Source: Aurantibrevibacter litoralis (GTDB taxonomy: Bacteria > Bacteroidota > Bacteroidia > Flavobacteriales > Flavobacteriaceae). Taken from it: a stretch of 64,000 nucleotides of DNA. Positions 17,115 through 27,740 of the stretch are shown in pieces. The number at the start of each line of letters is the position of its first letter. Position 1 is the first letter of the stretch. The position numbers were made by a program, and so were the translations under genes. The notes below the pieces were generated by a model. It was not told the origin of the DNA. It saw only the letters and a program-made list of their open reading frames with translations, and ran no database searches. The stretch lies in the NCBI RefSeq assembly GCF_034651555.1, contig NZ_JAYEEQ010000008.1, positions 97,610-161,609 on the forward strand. The letters run 5' to 3'.

Positions 17115-20100
17115 ATGATGAAAATCAAAATTACATTTTTCGCATTGTTACTGCTGACGATGCACAACGTACTTTCGCAAAATAGCACAGTAACGGGTGT
17201 TGTTTCAGACGAAACAGGAGCTCCTTTGCCCGGAGCATCCATTCAGGTTTCCGGTACCAGTAATGGTACACAAACAGACTTCGACGGTAACTACACTTTA
17301 AGTAATGTTCCGTCCAATGCAACACTAGTGTATAGTTATATTGGGTTTGTCACCCAACGCGTTGCACTTAATGGAAGAACCACGGTAAACATCTCTTTAG
17401 AAGAAGACCTTCAAAAGCTCGATGAAGTCGTTTTAATCGGATACGGAACACAACGTAAGGAAGCGGTTACGGGAGCCGTTTCTACCGTGAGCGCAGAAGC
17501 CGTAACTGCCTTACCTGTGGTTAGTTTTGCCGAGGCATTGCAAGGTAGGGCATCGGGCGTTCAAGTAACCAACTCCGGAGGTCCAGGTACCGATCCTATC
17601 GTCCAAATTAGAGGTATAGGATCGATTAGTTTTGCCTCTAGTCCGTTGTACGTGGTAGATGGCTATCCTGTAGGAGGTCTTACCGATTTTGATAATAACG
17701 ATATTGAATCTATGACCATTTTAAAGGATGCGAGTGCAGCGGCCATCTATGGATCGCGTGCTGCGAACGGAGTCATTTTAGTGACTACCAAAAGAGGTAG
17801 AACTACGGGCGATGTTAAATTTACGTATCGTGGGTTTACAGGTTTTGCTCAGGCCGCCAAAAGACTAGATCTTTTAAATAGAGAACAATATTTACAGTTT
17901 GGTCGGGAACTTTTAGGAAATGCAGGAGCTACATTCCCATCGCGGTGGAGCCAATTAGACACCCCAATTTTTGAAGGTGCTACACAAACCTTTGCACAAA
18001 CCGATACCGATTATCAAGATGAGGTTTTCGAAACCGGAATTACAACATCGCATAGCTTAAGCGTTCGGGGCGGTTCAGAAAAATCACGCGTTTTCAGTTC
18101 CTTTGGCTATTTTAGGCAAGACGGGATTATTGTAGGTACCGGATTTACCCGATACAATTTTAGGGTAAACTCCGATCACGATATTAACAATTGGCTTACC
18201 ATAGGGCAATCGTTAACCATCTCCACCAGCGAACGGCTAAATGAGGCCGAGTTGGGTGGCAGAACCCAAATTCAAAACATCATAAGAGGTATTCCCTATA
18301 TCCCAATTCGGGATCCTACGCTTCCTGGCGGTCTTAGAGCTCCGGATGGTGCCGATGGCACAGATCCTGAAAACCCATTACGCGGTGGTCTTATCGACAA
18401 AAACATCAATAGAAACGTCCGCATTTTTGGTACAGCCTATGCACAGGTTAAAATTTTCGACGGATTTAGTTACAAATTTACGGCAGGAATCGATTGGAAT
18501 AATTTTAGAAACTTACAATTACAACCCATTTATTTTGATGGTTTTGCGGGAAGAAATGAGAACATCACCATAGACAACCAAAGCACATCTACAGGAAATT
18601 ACTTCTCTAACCAACTTAGCTACGAAAAGCAATGGGGAGAGCATAAATTAGATGTGATTGCGGTAGCGGAAGAGCAAGACTTTTTCCAGAATACCATTAC
18701 GGGTCAAGGGCGACGGCTTAGCAACGATCTGAATGTACTTTCCGGTACGCAAGCCCAAACCGTGCAGGGTACCGAAGGTGAGAACCAAATATTTTCTTTC
18801 CTAGGAAGGGTAAATTATGATTTTGGAGGGAAATACCTTCTTAGTGCCAGTCTAAGACGCGATGGATCATCTAAATTTTCTGAGGATAACAAATGGCGCA
18901 CATTTCCCGGTATCTCAGCGGGTTGGAATATAGCACAAGAATCGTTTATGGATGGTTTTGAAAATCTTTCTGAACTTAAGTTAAGAGGAAGTTGGGGCAA
19001 GATAGGTTTTGAAGGTATAGGCAACTTCGAAAGTCAGGCCGGTATATCTACCAACACCAACGCCATTATCGACAATCAAGAAGTTCAAGGCGCCTTCTTT
19101 AACCGTTTGGCCAATTCGGAATTGGAGTGGGAAATTACTAAAATGACCAACATTGGTCTTGATTTAGGGCTGTATCAAAACAGGTGGCAATTCACCGCAG
19201 AGTGGTATGAAAGAAACACCGATAATCTTATTTTAGCCGTACCCTTACCTCCGTCATTAGGATTTTCAGGGTCTACCATAGCCAATGTGGGTGGAATGGA
19301 AAACTGGGGACTCGATTTTTCTACCTCCTATTTTTCAAAACCGGGTACTGATTTTCAATGGAACGTATCGGCCAATTTAAGTTTAAACCGAAATGAAGTT
19401 ACTGCGCTGGCTACAGACAGCGGCACTATTTTTGCTGGAAACAATGCGGACACCGGAGGTTTTGATATCACCCGTACCGCTGTTGGAGATCCCATTCAAT
19501 CTTTCTTTGGTTGGCGTATAGATGGTATTTTCCAAAGTCAGGAACAAATTGCACAATTTAATGCCTTAGATGGAGATGCTAATACTCCCTACCAAGCCAA
19601 TGCGGCACCGGGAGATTTAATTTTTAGAGATTTGGATGGAAGTGGTAGCATTGATGCCGACGATCGAGAGGTTATTGGGAGTTTTATCCCCGATTTTACC
19701 TATGGCTTAAATTTTGACGCCAGCTATAAAAACTTTTCGTTAAGCTTATATATTTATGGTAATCAAGGAAATGATGTGTATAATGCCACTAAGGTATTTA
19801 CAGAAGGTGGCTTACGGCTTTTTAATCATGGCACAAACGTTCTTAATGCGTGGACGCCTACCAATACGAATACAAATGTACCAAGAATGATCAATGGAGA
19901 TCCAAATCAAAACACCAGAACCTCAGATCGATTTGTGGAAGATGCGTCATTTTTACGTCTTCAAAGTTTAAGAGTGGGGTATACTATTCCTAAAGATTGG
20001 TTATCACGAAGTATTCCTGGCGTAGAAAACATGAACTTTTATGTATCTGGAAACAACTTGTTTACCATAACTGGTTATGACGGTTTCGATCCTGAAATAG

Positions 20101-20195
20101 GAGCTCGGAACAACAACCTCAATATACAGGGTATCGATTTTGGGCAATATCCAAGAGCCCCAACCATATTAATGGGGGTTGAGGTAGGTTTTTAA
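17115..20195 (+). CDS. SusC/RagA family TonB-linked outer membrane transporter
   Basis: 1027 residues from the ATG at 17115 (ATGATG; 17118 also possible), which gives a good signal peptide ending near VLSQ. Domains: carboxypeptidase-regulatory-like domain about 22-100 (TVTGVVSDETGAPLPGASI), TonB-dependent plug about 110-220 (LDEVVLIGYGTQRKEAVTGA, ILKDASAAAIYGSRAANGVI), then the 22-strand barrel with a C-terminal PRAPTILMGVEVGF ending in Phe. SusC proteins form the outer-membrane channel for oligosaccharides together with the adjacent SusD lid. The neighbouring GH10 and GH43 genes point to xylan-derived oligosaccharides. Confidence 0.95.
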   Translation: MMKIKITFFALLLLTMHNVLSQNSTVTGVVSDETGAPLPGASIQVSGTSNGTQTDFDGNYTLSNVPSNATLVYSYIGFVTQRVALNGRTTVNISLEEDLQKLDEVVLIGYGTQRKEAVTGAVSTVSAEAVTALPVVSFAEALQGRASGVQVTNSGGPGTDPIVQIRGIGSISFASSPLYVVDGYPVGGLTDFDNNDIESMTILKDASAAAIYGSRAANGVILVTTKRGRTTGDVKFTYRGFTGFAQAAKRLDLLNREQYLQFGRELLGNAGATFPSRWSQLDTPIFEGATQTFAQTDTDYQDEVFETGITTSHSLSVRGGSEKSRVFSSFGYFRQDGIIVGTGFTRYNFRVNSDHDINNWLTIGQSLTISTSERLNEAELGGRTQIQNIIRGIPYIPIRDPTLPGGLRAPDGADGTDPENPLRGGLIDKNINRNVRIFGTAYAQVKIFDGFSYKFTAGIDWNNFRNLQLQPIYFDGFAGRNENITIDNQSTSTGNYFSNQLSYEKQWGEHKLDVIAVAEEQDFFQNTITGQGRRLSNDLNVLSGTQAQTVQGTEGENQIFSFLGRVNYDFGGKYLLSASLRRDGSSKFSEDNKWRTFPGISAGWNIAQESFMDGFENLSELKLRGSWGKIGFEGIGNFESQAGISTNTNAIIDNQEVQGAFFNRLANSELEWEITKMTNIGLDLGLYQNRWQFTAEWYERNTDNLILAVPLPPSLGFSGSTIANVGGMENWGLDFSTSYFSKPGTDFQWNVSANLSLNRNEVTALATDSGTIFAGNNADTGGFDITRTAVGDPIQSFFGWRIDGIFQSQEQIAQFNALDGDANTPYQANAAPGDLIFRDLDGSGSIDADDREVIGSFIPDFTYGLNFDASYKNFSLSLYIYGNQGNDVYNATKVFTEGGLRLFNHGTNVLNAWTPTNTNTNVPRMINGDPNQNTRTSDRFVEDASFLRLQSLRVGYTIPKDWLSRSIPGVENMNFYVSGNNLFTITGYDGFDPEIGARNNNLNIQGIDFGQYPRAPTILMGVEVGF

Positions 20196-20225
20196 AAAAT
20201 GTTATAAAAAGAAAAAATTAAAATT

Positions 20226-21761
20226 ATGAAAAATTACAAAGTTTTTGTCGCTATTCTTTCGGCGTTGCTCTTTACCCTATCCTGCGATACCGAAGAGGAT
20301 TTAAGTATTATAAACCCCAACGAGGTGGTAGTAAGTACCTTTTACAAAAATGCAGATGAACTAAGAAGTGGTGTTTTTTCAATTTATGCTACCCTTCAAT
20401 CGCTACAAATGTATGCCCGTGAATACTTTTTTGTTCACGATTTACGAGGAGACGATAATAAATCGGGAGGTGGACAATTGGAAACTCCTAGAAACCAGCT
20501 CCTAATCGGCACCAACGATCCTGCCAACCCGGTTGCCACCGACGTATGGAATGGGCTTTATCGCATGATACTACGATCAAATATTGTCATAACGCAAGGG
20601 CCATCGGTACCGGACATTAGTGAAAATCTACGTACCGCGCTTATAGCAGAAGCCAAATTTACTCGTGGTTGGGCCTACTTTGAATTGGGAAGTTTGTGGG
20701 GTGGTGCACCCATCTACACCACCTTTGCCACTTCTTTTGAAGATGGGGCACCCAAATCGTCTCAACAAGAAGTGCTAAATCAGGCCATACAGGATTTGCA
20801 AGAAGCTGCCGCCGGCTTGCCTGTAGCGTCTCAAACAGAGCAAAAAGGAAGATTTTCAAAAGGATCTGCCTTGGCCATGTTAGGACGTGTGTATATGTTC
20901 ATCGGCGATTATGCCAATGCTAAAACTGTTTTTGACCAAGTGGTAGATTCTGGGGAATACGCCCTTGTTGCAGAATATGACGATAATTTCCAAGAAGAAA
21001 ACGAATACAATGAAGAATCTATTGTAGAGATAGGTTATGCCGATATCGGCGGTTTCAATTGGGATGGTACCGGAGACGGCGTAGGAAACGAACACTCTGT
21101 AAGAACGCAAGAATATTCTGCCGTGGGGTGGCGAAATTTAATTCCTTCAGAAGGTCTTTTAAACGAATTTGAACGCACCCTAAAAGGAGATGCTAAGAAT
21201 GACCCGCGTTTTGAAAAAAGCTTTTATACCCTAGGTGATACTTTTAATAACGGACAATCAATTTTAGAAGATGTGCAAGGCGAAGAAACCACTTTTGAAG
21301 GAGTTACCACTAAGATTAGCTGGCGGAAATACTCTTTAATGTATAAGGTAGATCCGGGCGGCTTTCTTACCGGAGGTATTAATATGCGCGTTATTCGCTA
21401 TGCCGAGGTTTTACTGAATTTAGCCGAGAGCGAACTTGAATTGGGCAATACGGCAAGAGCCATTGAATTGCTAAACCAAGTACGAAGTAGACCAAGTGTA
21501 GCCATGCCTCCGTATCCTACCGCTTCCTTTCCGGTGAGTAATAGCACCGAAATTATGGAAGCCATTATCCACGAAAAGAGAGTAGAATTAAGTTCTGAGC
21601 AAATTCGAAATAGAGACATTTTACGTTGGAGAAAAGAAGGAAAACTTGCTGTAGACCCCATTGCGCATTTCGTGCCAAGACTAGAGTTACTGCCCATTCC
21701 GCAGAGCGAGCTCGATAATAATGCACAAATGTCTCAAGCAGATCAAAATCCGGGTTATTAA
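20226..21761 (+). CDS. SusD/RagB family surface glycan-binding lipoprotein
   Basis: 511 residues; lipoprotein signal with Cys19 in LLFTLSCDTEED. The SusD fold is supported by the early pattern LSIINPNEVVVSTFYKNADEL, the TPR-containing middle (ALIAEAKFTRGWAYFELGSLWGG, KGSALAMLGRVYMFIGDYANAKT) and the late region MRVIRYAEVLLNLAESELELG and REKRVELSSE-like EKRVELSSEQIRNRDILRW. It follows SusC by 30 bases and is expected to be the lid of the SusCD complex. A strong terminator lies just downstream, separating this pair from the next gene. Confidence 0.95.
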   Translation: MKNYKVFVAILSALLFTLSCDTEEDLSIINPNEVVVSTFYKNADELRSGVFSIYATLQSLQMYAREYFFVHDLRGDDNKSGGGQLETPRNQLLIGTNDPANPVATDVWNGLYRMILRSNIVITQGPSVPDISENLRTALIAEAKFTRGWAYFELGSLWGGAPIYTTFATSFEDGAPKSSQQEVLNQAIQDLQEAAAGLPVASQTEQKGRFSKGSALAMLGRVYMFIGDYANAKTVFDQVVDSGEYALVAEYDDNFQEENEYNEESIVEIGYADIGGFNWDGTGDGVGNEHSVRTQEYSAVGWRNLIPSEGLLNEFERTLKGDAKNDPRFEKSFYTLGDTFNNGQSILEDVQGEETTFEGVTTKISWRKYSLMYKVDPGGFLTGGINMRVIRYAEVLLNLAESELELGNTARAIELLNQVRSRPSVAMPPYPTASFPVSNSTEIMEAIIHEKRVELSSEQIRNRDILRWRKEGKLAVDPIAHFVPRLELLPIPQSELDNNAQMSQADQNPGY

Positions 21762-21803
21762 ACAAAATTTGAGTTAGTTAGTAGTTCTGAGTTAGTTGTA
21801 AGC

Positions 21804-21839
21804 GATGCCAAAATCCTAGGATTTTGGCATCAATTTTTT
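21804..21839 (+). terminator. Perfect 28-base palindrome plus T-run after susD
   Basis: Positions 21804-21831 are a perfect self-complementary palindrome (14-bp stem arms centred on CCTAGG), followed by TTTTTT at 21834-21839. This is a strong rho-independent terminator for the susCD transcript. A 9-base direct repeat (GAGTTAGTT) occurs just upstream at 21771 and 21789. Confidence 0.85.
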
Positions 21840-21872
21840 CTTTACATCCATAATTTTTAGGTATATTTAACC

Positions 21873-24800
21873 ATGTTTCGAAGTATTGCGTTTATAGTGG
21901 TTTTGGTACTTGCAGGGTGTGCCAAACAGGAGCCAAAAAGCCCCGTATTCGCTAAAATTTCTTCAGCTACATCGGGCTTAGATTTCAGTAATACCATTAC
22001 AGAGACTGATGTACTCAATATTTTAGATTATGAATACCTCTATAACGGAGGCGGTGTAGGTATTGGCGATTTCAATTCAGATGGCTTACCCGATCTCTGT
22101 TTTAGCGGTAATATGGTACCCAGCCGTATTTATATAAATCTAGGAAATTTAAAATTTAAGGATATTACCGAATCGTCTGGATTTATAACAGACAAATGGT
22201 GTACCGGTATCTCTATTGTAGATATCAATAACGACGGAAAACCTGATATTTATGTATCCACAGCGCATGATCTTGCCTTAGGAGATTCCGAGAATTATTT
22301 TTTTATCAATAAAACGGATGCCAATGGCCAGGTGAAATTTGAAAATTTAGCCAAAGAAATGAATCTGGCTGCTACTTCGTATACCATGCAAGCCGTTTGG
22401 TTAGATTTTGACCAGGATGGTCTTCTCGATGTGTTTTTGGCCAATAATTCAAAAGAAGCGTACCCTAAAAATAATCCCTTTGGACAGCGCAAAGACGGTC
22501 GTGGAAAAAGTACAGATCGGTTGTACCGCAATAAAGGGTTAAATGCCAATGGTATTCCTGAATTTGAAGATGTTTCCGCAGCGGCTGGAATCGCTATTGA
22601 AGGTTGGAGTTTAGGGGTAACCGTAGTAGACCTCAACAACGATCAGTTTCCGGACATCTATGTAGCCAATGATTTTATGTCCAATGACTTACTGTACATT
22701 AATAATCGGGACGGTACTTTTACGAATAAAATTACTCAATATTTCAAACACCAAAGTCATAACAGTATGGGGGTAGATGTTGCAGATATTAACAATGATG
22801 CAATGTTAGATTTTTTGGTGTTGGATATGCTTCCCGAGGATAACCTTCGAAAAAAAACGATGTTCTCGGATATTCCCTTTGATCGTTTTAAATCGTCGCT
22901 TAATGTAGGCTATCAACCGCAATTTGTTCGCAATGTACTTCAAATAAATACCTCCTCAGGATTTAGCGATTTAGGTTACTTTTCCGGAGTCGCTGCGACC
23001 GATTGGAGTTGGTCTCCGCTAATTGCTGATTTTGATAATAACGGGCTACGCGATATCTACATTACTAACGGCTATAAAAAAGACATTACCGATATGGATT
23101 TTGTTGATTTTAACAATGCCAATAGCTTTTATGGTTCCCCGGAAGAAAAAAGGAACCAATTGGTAGCACAATTGCAACAAATGGAAGGCGTTAAGAAGTC
23201 TAATTTTTATTTTAAGAATATCGGAGAAAATCGATTTCTGAATAGCACGGAAACTATGGGGCTTAGCTATCCCTCCTACTCCAATGGTGCCGTTTATGCC
23301 GATTTGGATGTAGACGGCGACCTAGATCTTATCATCAATAATATAGATAATGAAGTACTTTTATTTGAAAACCAAACAACAAGCCTTAACCCTAAGGCAA
23401 ATTACCTAAGAGTATCTTTTGAACCCAATGCAAACAGCCTTGGAGCCAAAGTATGTGTGTATGCGCAAACAGAGACCCTATATGCAGAATTTTATCCTCA
23501 AAGAGGATATTTGTCTTCTGTAGAGCCCGTATTACATTTTGGCCTCGGCAGCAAATCCCAAATAGACTCGGTACATATTGTATGGCCGGATACTACCGAG
23601 AATTGGCTCTACGATTTAGCTATAAATGAAACCATCGATCCTGTAAAAAGTGGGAACATATTCAAAAAAAACGATAAAACAGCGCCAGGTACCACCTATT
23701 TTGAAACTATTGAGTCCTCTCAAAAAATACCCTATGTACATACAGAAAGTAGTTTCGACGACTTTAAACGATGGCCGCTATTTTTTAGAGGGTACAGCCG
23801 ACCCGGTCCCGTTTTAATTTCGGGTGACATCAACGGAGATCAACTAGAGGATATTTTTATAGCGGGTACCGCCAATAATGACGGACTATTTTACGTCCAA
23901 AAGAAAGACGGTACTTTTGAAGAAAAAGGATTAGCATCGGTTGGTCTTGCACAACAAGCCGAAACTTCCGCAGCAATGTTGTTTGATGCGGATGGGGATG
24001 GAGATTTAGATTTGTATTGTGCCAACGGAAGTTCAGAGTACTATGCCAATCGCGCCTTATACCAAGACAACCTATACCTTAATGATGGTCAAGGCAATTT
24101 TTACTATAGTCCCAAAAGTTTACCGGAAATTACCTTTCCTACCCATACGGTAGTCCCCATAGATATTGACAACGACGGCGATCTTGATTTATTTGTAGGG
24201 GGAAGGTTAGACCCGAACAACTATCCGTTTTCGCCAAGATCTTACCTGCTGCGAAATGATAATGGCGTCTTTACGGATGTTACCGCCTCCATAGCCCCTG
24301 CATTGCGCAATCCCGGTATGGTCACAGATGCCGTCTCCGTAGATATAGACCAAGATGGCTGGCAAGATCTTATGATAGTTGGAGAATGGATGCCGCTACA
24401 AATTTATTACAACAAAAAAGGTACCTTTCAATCGGAAACTAATAAAAACGGTTTAGAATTTTCTAACGGATGGTGGAATTGTATTGTAGCTACTGATTTT
24501 GATAACGATGGCGACACCGATTTTGTGGTGGGCAATTGGGGATTAAACAACCCATTTAGTGCAAGCCCAACAGCACCTTTAACCCTATATGCCAAGGATT
24601 ATGACCAGAATGGAAGCATAGAACCACTTATGACCTATATCTTAGATGATAAGGAGTATTTGATGCACCCAAAAGGCACCTTAGAAAAGCAGTTACCTTT
24701 AGTAAGACGGATAGCCAAAAGCTATAAAGCCTACGGAAGCAGCACCTTTAAACAACTGTTTTCGGAATTTGATTTTGATAAAAATGAACTATTTAAAACC

Positions 24801-25178
24801 TATCAACTGGCATCGGTATACGTTGAAAATTTGGGCAATGGGCATTTTAAACTAAGCCCGTTACCCCATGAAAGCCAGTGGGCACCTATTTTCGATTTTG
24901 AAGTAATAGACATTAATAATGACACGAAACCCGATGTATTGGCCGTTGGAAATTATTATGGCTCCGAAGTATTAACCGGATATTATAACGCAGGAAATGG
25001 TGTAGCGCTGCTCAACGACGGGGCAGGAGAATTTAGCTTCATAAACAGTACTAAAAGCGGTTTTAGTGTTCCGGAAGAGGCTCGGAAGATCATAAAGATA
25101 AAGCATAAAGAAACTGAAGCGTTGTTGCTGATTGGGCTTCAAAATGACAGTTTAAAAATGTATAGGAAACGTCGTTGA
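21873..25178 (+). CDS. FG-GAP/VCBS repeat and ASPIC/UnbV domain lipoprotein
   Basis: 1101 residues; lipoprotein signal with Cys16 (VLVLAGCAKQ). Many calcium-binding FG-GAP/VCBS repeats are visible (DFNSDGLPDLCFSGN, DINNDGKPDIYVST, DFDQDGLLDVFLANN, DIDNDGDLDLFVGG), probably forming two beta-propellers. Between them at about 540-570 lies an ASPIC/UnbV segment (AEFYPQRGYLSSVEPVLHFG then VHIVWPD). Such proteins are often found next to SusCD pairs in marine Bacteroidetes, probably as surface or outer-membrane accessory proteins; function is unproven. A terminator separates it from susD, and it converges with the GH43 gene 20 bases beyond its stop. Confidence 0.9.
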   Translation: MFRSIAFIVVLVLAGCAKQEPKSPVFAKISSATSGLDFSNTITETDVLNILDYEYLYNGGGVGIGDFNSDGLPDLCFSGNMVPSRIYINLGNLKFKDITESSGFITDKWCTGISIVDINNDGKPDIYVSTAHDLALGDSENYFFINKTDANGQVKFENLAKEMNLAATSYTMQAVWLDFDQDGLLDVFLANNSKEAYPKNNPFGQRKDGRGKSTDRLYRNKGLNANGIPEFEDVSAAAGIAIEGWSLGVTVVDLNNDQFPDIYVANDFMSNDLLYINNRDGTFTNKITQYFKHQSHNSMGVDVADINNDAMLDFLVLDMLPEDNLRKKTMFSDIPFDRFKSSLNVGYQPQFVRNVLQINTSSGFSDLGYFSGVAATDWSWSPLIADFDNNGLRDIYITNGYKKDITDMDFVDFNNANSFYGSPEEKRNQLVAQLQQMEGVKKSNFYFKNIGENRFLNSTETMGLSYPSYSNGAVYADLDVDGDLDLIINNIDNEVLLFENQTTSLNPKANYLRVSFEPNANSLGAKVCVYAQTETLYAEFYPQRGYLSSVEPVLHFGLGSKSQIDSVHIVWPDTTENWLYDLAINETIDPVKSGNIFKKNDKTAPGTTYFETIESSQKIPYVHTESSFDDFKRWPLFFRGYSRPGPVLISGDINGDQLEDIFIAGTANNDGLFYVQKKDGTFEEKGLASVGLAQQAETSAAMLFDADGDGDLDLYCANGSSEYYANRALYQDNLYLNDGQGNFYYSPKSLPEITFPTHTVVPIDIDNDGDLDLFVGGRLDPNNYPFSPRSYLLRNDNGVFTDVTASIAPALRNPGMVTDAVSVDIDQDGWQDLMIVGEWMPLQIYYNKKGTFQSETNKNGLEFSNGWWNCIVATDFDNDGDTDFVVGNWGLNNPFSASPTAPLTLYAKDYDQNGSIEPLMTYILDDKEYLMHPKGTLEKQLPLVRRIAKSYKAYGSSTFKQLFSEFDFDKNELFKTYQLASVYVENLGNGHFKLSPLPHESQWAPIFDFEVIDINNDTKPDVLAVGNYYGSEVLTGYYNAGNGVALLNDGAGEFSFINSTKSGFSVPEEARKIIKIKHKETEALLLIGLQNDSLKMYRKRR

Positions 25179-25198
25179 CAAACTCGCTACTTTTAGCT

Positions 25199-26242
25199 TT
25201 AAAAACTACCGCCGTATGGGTCAATCGTCTTTATGGTACCATCCGGATTATGTTCTAGAACGGTACATTTTACCGATCTCAGATGGGTAACCCCTTTGGA
25301 CAAACTGGAATCGTGATAAAATAAATACCAGTTGCCTTGAAACTCGCAGATAGAGTGGTGCGATGTCCAACCTACCACCGGATTTAAAATTCGCCCCTGA
25401 TACGTAAAAGGACCGTAAGGCGTATCTCCAATAGCATAGCAAATAAAATGTGTATCCCCTGTGGAATACGAAAAATAATATTTTCCATTGTATTTATGTA
25501 CCCAAGAGGCCTCAAAAAATCGCCTGTCATGATCTCCTGCTAAAATCAACTTTCCCTTTTCATCTAAAATTTCAATGGGTTTTGGGGTTTCGGAAAATTC
25601 TAAAAGATCCGCTGTCATTTTCGCAACATAAGGTAATAAAGCCGGCTCACTCGCTTTGGGTAGATGTGCAGTTGGGCTTTCCGGAAATGCGGGATTGAAT
25701 TTACCGCCGCGCCATCGCTGCAATTGACCACCCCAAAGCCCTCCGAAATACATGTAATATGCACCATCCGAATCTTCAAAAACAGCAGGATCAATAGAAA
25801 AACTACCCTTTATAGGTTCCGGCATTGGTGTAAAAGGTCCAGTAGGAGCAGTACCCACTGCTACCCCAATTCGAAAGATACCCTCATGATCTTTAGCCGG
25901 AAAATACAAATAATAGGTTCCCGCCTTATGCGCTGCATCCGGTGCCCACATCTGCTGTGCCGCCCATGGCACATCCTTTACATGCAAGGCCACACCATGA
26001 TCAATGGCTTTACTTTGCGGATCGTCCATAGACAGTACATGATAGTCTTCCATAGCAAAATGACTTCCTAAATCATCGAAGGCCTCCCCTGCATCAATAT
26101 CATGCGACGGATAAATATAAAGTTTACCCTCGAATACATGGGCGGAAGGGTCCGCTGTAAAGATGTGGGACACTAAGGGCTGTGAAATAGCGTTGGTATT
26201 TAAAGCATCAAAATCAATATGTTCAATAGCATCTTCAGGCAT
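25199..26242 (-). CDS. Glycoside hydrolase family 43 (beta-xylosidase/arabinofuranosidase type)
   Basis: 347 residues with a five-bladed propeller pattern and the GH43 catalytic triad: Asp31 (FTADPSAHVF) as base, Asp151 (SIDPAVFEDSDG) as pKa modulator and Glu244 (FFEASWVHKY) as acid. The C-terminal TSHHSICEFQGNWYLFYHDS is typical of xylan/arabinan GH43 enzymes. No signal peptide is visible, so it should act in the cytoplasm on imported oligosaccharides. It is followed on the minus strand order by the GPH symporter (16 bases away) and GH10 xylanase, which fits the last step of xylan or arabinoxylan breakdown. Exact specificity cannot be told. Confidence 0.9.
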   Translation of the reverse strand: MPEDAIEHIDFDALNTNAISQPLVSHIFTADPSAHVFEGKLYIYPSHDIDAGEAFDDLGSHFAMEDYHVLSMDDPQSKAIDHGVALHVKDVPWAAQQMWAPDAAHKAGTYYLYFPAKDHEGIFRIGVAVGTAPTGPFTPMPEPIKGSFSIDPAVFEDSDGAYYMYFGGLWGGQLQRWRGGKFNPAFPESPTAHLPKASEPALLPYVAKMTADLLEFSETPKPIEILDEKGKLILAGDHDRRFFEASWVHKYNGKYYFSYSTGDTHFICYAIGDTPYGPFTYQGRILNPVVGWTSHHSICEFQGNWYLFYHDSSLSKGVTHLRSVKCTVLEHNPDGTIKTIDPYGGSF

Positions 26243-26258
26243 AATTTACGGTATACGT

Positions 26259-27716
26259 TTAGTTAGTTCTTCTTTCTTTAAGGTCGGACTCTAATTGTAC
26301 TTCCATCTTTTTATTTATATGATAAAAAAGTAGTAATGCGATACCGATTAGGAAGGGAATGGACGGGTAAATACTGACCAGCATTCGCGTACCTTGTATG
26401 GCACTTTCCGGTTGTACAAGGGGTTCTCCTACAACAGCAGCCTCTTTAGATACATAATGATATAGGCCTAATATCCAGGCCACGCAGGCACTCCCAATAC
26501 TCAACCCTCCTTTTAAGCCCACCATCATGGCCGAAAAAATAATAGCCGTAGCACGGCGATTGTTTTTCCATTCGGAGAAATCGGCCACATCGGCAATCAT
26601 GGCCCATAATAAAGGGATGGTAATCCCATAAAAAAATCCATGTAAAATTTGTGATATAAAAATAAGGGCTACTGCCGTTTTTGAGAAAAAATAAAATATG
26701 AAGATAAAAATGGTAGATAAGAACAGGGCCACTTGAAATACATCTCTTTTCCCGTATTTATCGGCAAAATATTTAGAAAACGTAATCCCTATGATCATAA
26801 AGATGATACCGCCGGCGTTGAACAGCCCAAACCCGGCAGAAACCGGATTCTCACCAAAAAAATTTACGCCAATTTGAGATAGGAAATCTAAAAGCGGCCT
26901 CATAAATTGTGTTAGTGTTGCTTTATCGATGTAGTTCTCAAAATAATACACGTAAGAACCTCCTTTCATCGCTAAGGTTATGAATACTAAGGTGGTTACC
27001 AACAACATAATAACCCACGGTCTGTTCCGAAACAAATCGTTTAAATCTTCCTTAAGGGTCGACTTTTGCTCTTCAGTGGGTATAATACGTTCTCTGGTTG
27101 TAAAAAATGTTATCACCAACATTAGGGTGCCAATAACGGCCAACCATGTCATAACGATTTCAATACCTAAGGCTTTATTTCCATTTCCCGCAGATTCTAT
27201 GATGGGCAACATAAAAACTTGAACAAAAAATTGAGCAAACATCACGGCCACAAAACGATAAGACGACAAACTGTTTCGGTCTGCCATATTTCCTGTAATA
27301 ACGCCACTTAATGCAGAATAGGGCAAATTATTTGCGGCATACAGCAATAACAACAAAGTGTAGGTAACCACCGCATAAATCACCTTTCCCCTGTATTCAA
27401 AATTCGGCGTACTAAAAGCCAATAGTGCCACAACGCCCAAAGGTATGGCGGTAAACAAAATCCAAGGCCTAAATTTTCCCCATTGCGATTTGGTTCTGTC
27501 GGCCAGAGCACCAATCACGGGGTTAAACACAAAAGCGGCAACAAGCCCAACAATTAACATGATTATTGAAGCATGATTGGTCTCTAGACCATAAATATCC
27601 GTGTAGAAATAGGCTAAATAGGTAATTAATGTTTGAAAAACTAGGTTGGCGGAAAGATCGCCTAAACTATACCCTATTTTTTCCTTAACGGTTAACATTT
27701 GTGTTTTGGTGGTCAT
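26259..27716 (-). CDS. GPH-family (MFS) glycoside-pentoside-hexuronide:cation symporter
   Basis: 485 residues with 12 transmembrane segments. The N-terminus EKIGYSLGDLSANLVFQTL and following TYLAYFYTDIYG are signatures of the MelB/XynB-like glycoside-pentoside-hexuronide symporters. RTKSQWGKFRPWILF matches the loop 2-3 motif. It should import xylo-oligosaccharides or xylosides with Na+ or H+ over the inner membrane, upstream of the cytoplasmic GH43. It sits between GH10 (24 bases upstream) and GH43 (16 bases downstream), all co-oriented as an operon. Confidence 0.92.
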   Translation of the reverse strand: MTTKTQMLTVKEKIGYSLGDLSANLVFQTLITYLAYFYTDIYGLETNHASIIMLIVGLVAAFVFNPVIGALADRTKSQWGKFRPWILFTAIPLGVVALLAFSTPNFEYRGKVIYAVVTYTLLLLLYAANNLPYSALSGVITGNMADRNSLSSYRFVAVMFAQFFVQVFMLPIIESAGNGNKALGIEIVMTWLAVIGTLMLVITFFTTRERIIPTEEQKSTLKEDLNDLFRNRPWVIMLLVTTLVFITLAMKGGSYVYYFENYIDKATLTQFMRPLLDFLSQIGVNFFGENPVSAGFGLFNAGGIIFMIIGITFSKYFADKYGKRDVFQVALFLSTIFIFIFYFFSKTAVALIFISQILHGFFYGITIPLLWAMIADVADFSEWKNNRRATAIIFSAMMVGLKGGLSIGSACVAWILGLYHYVSKEAAVVGEPLVQPESAIQGTRMLVSIYPSIPFLIGIALLLFYHINKKMEVQLESDLKERRTN

Positions 27717-27740
27717 AAATTTGGAAATTGGTTGGAGGGT

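Noticed and set aside
21771..21797. GAGTTAGTT direct repeat as an attachment site
   Set aside because: Nine bases, two copies, no integrase or boundary change nearby; likely chance or part of the terminator leader.
25664..26071. 135-residue plus-strand ORF in the GH43 gene
   Set aside because: Antisense frame of a complete GH43 with no recognisable motif.
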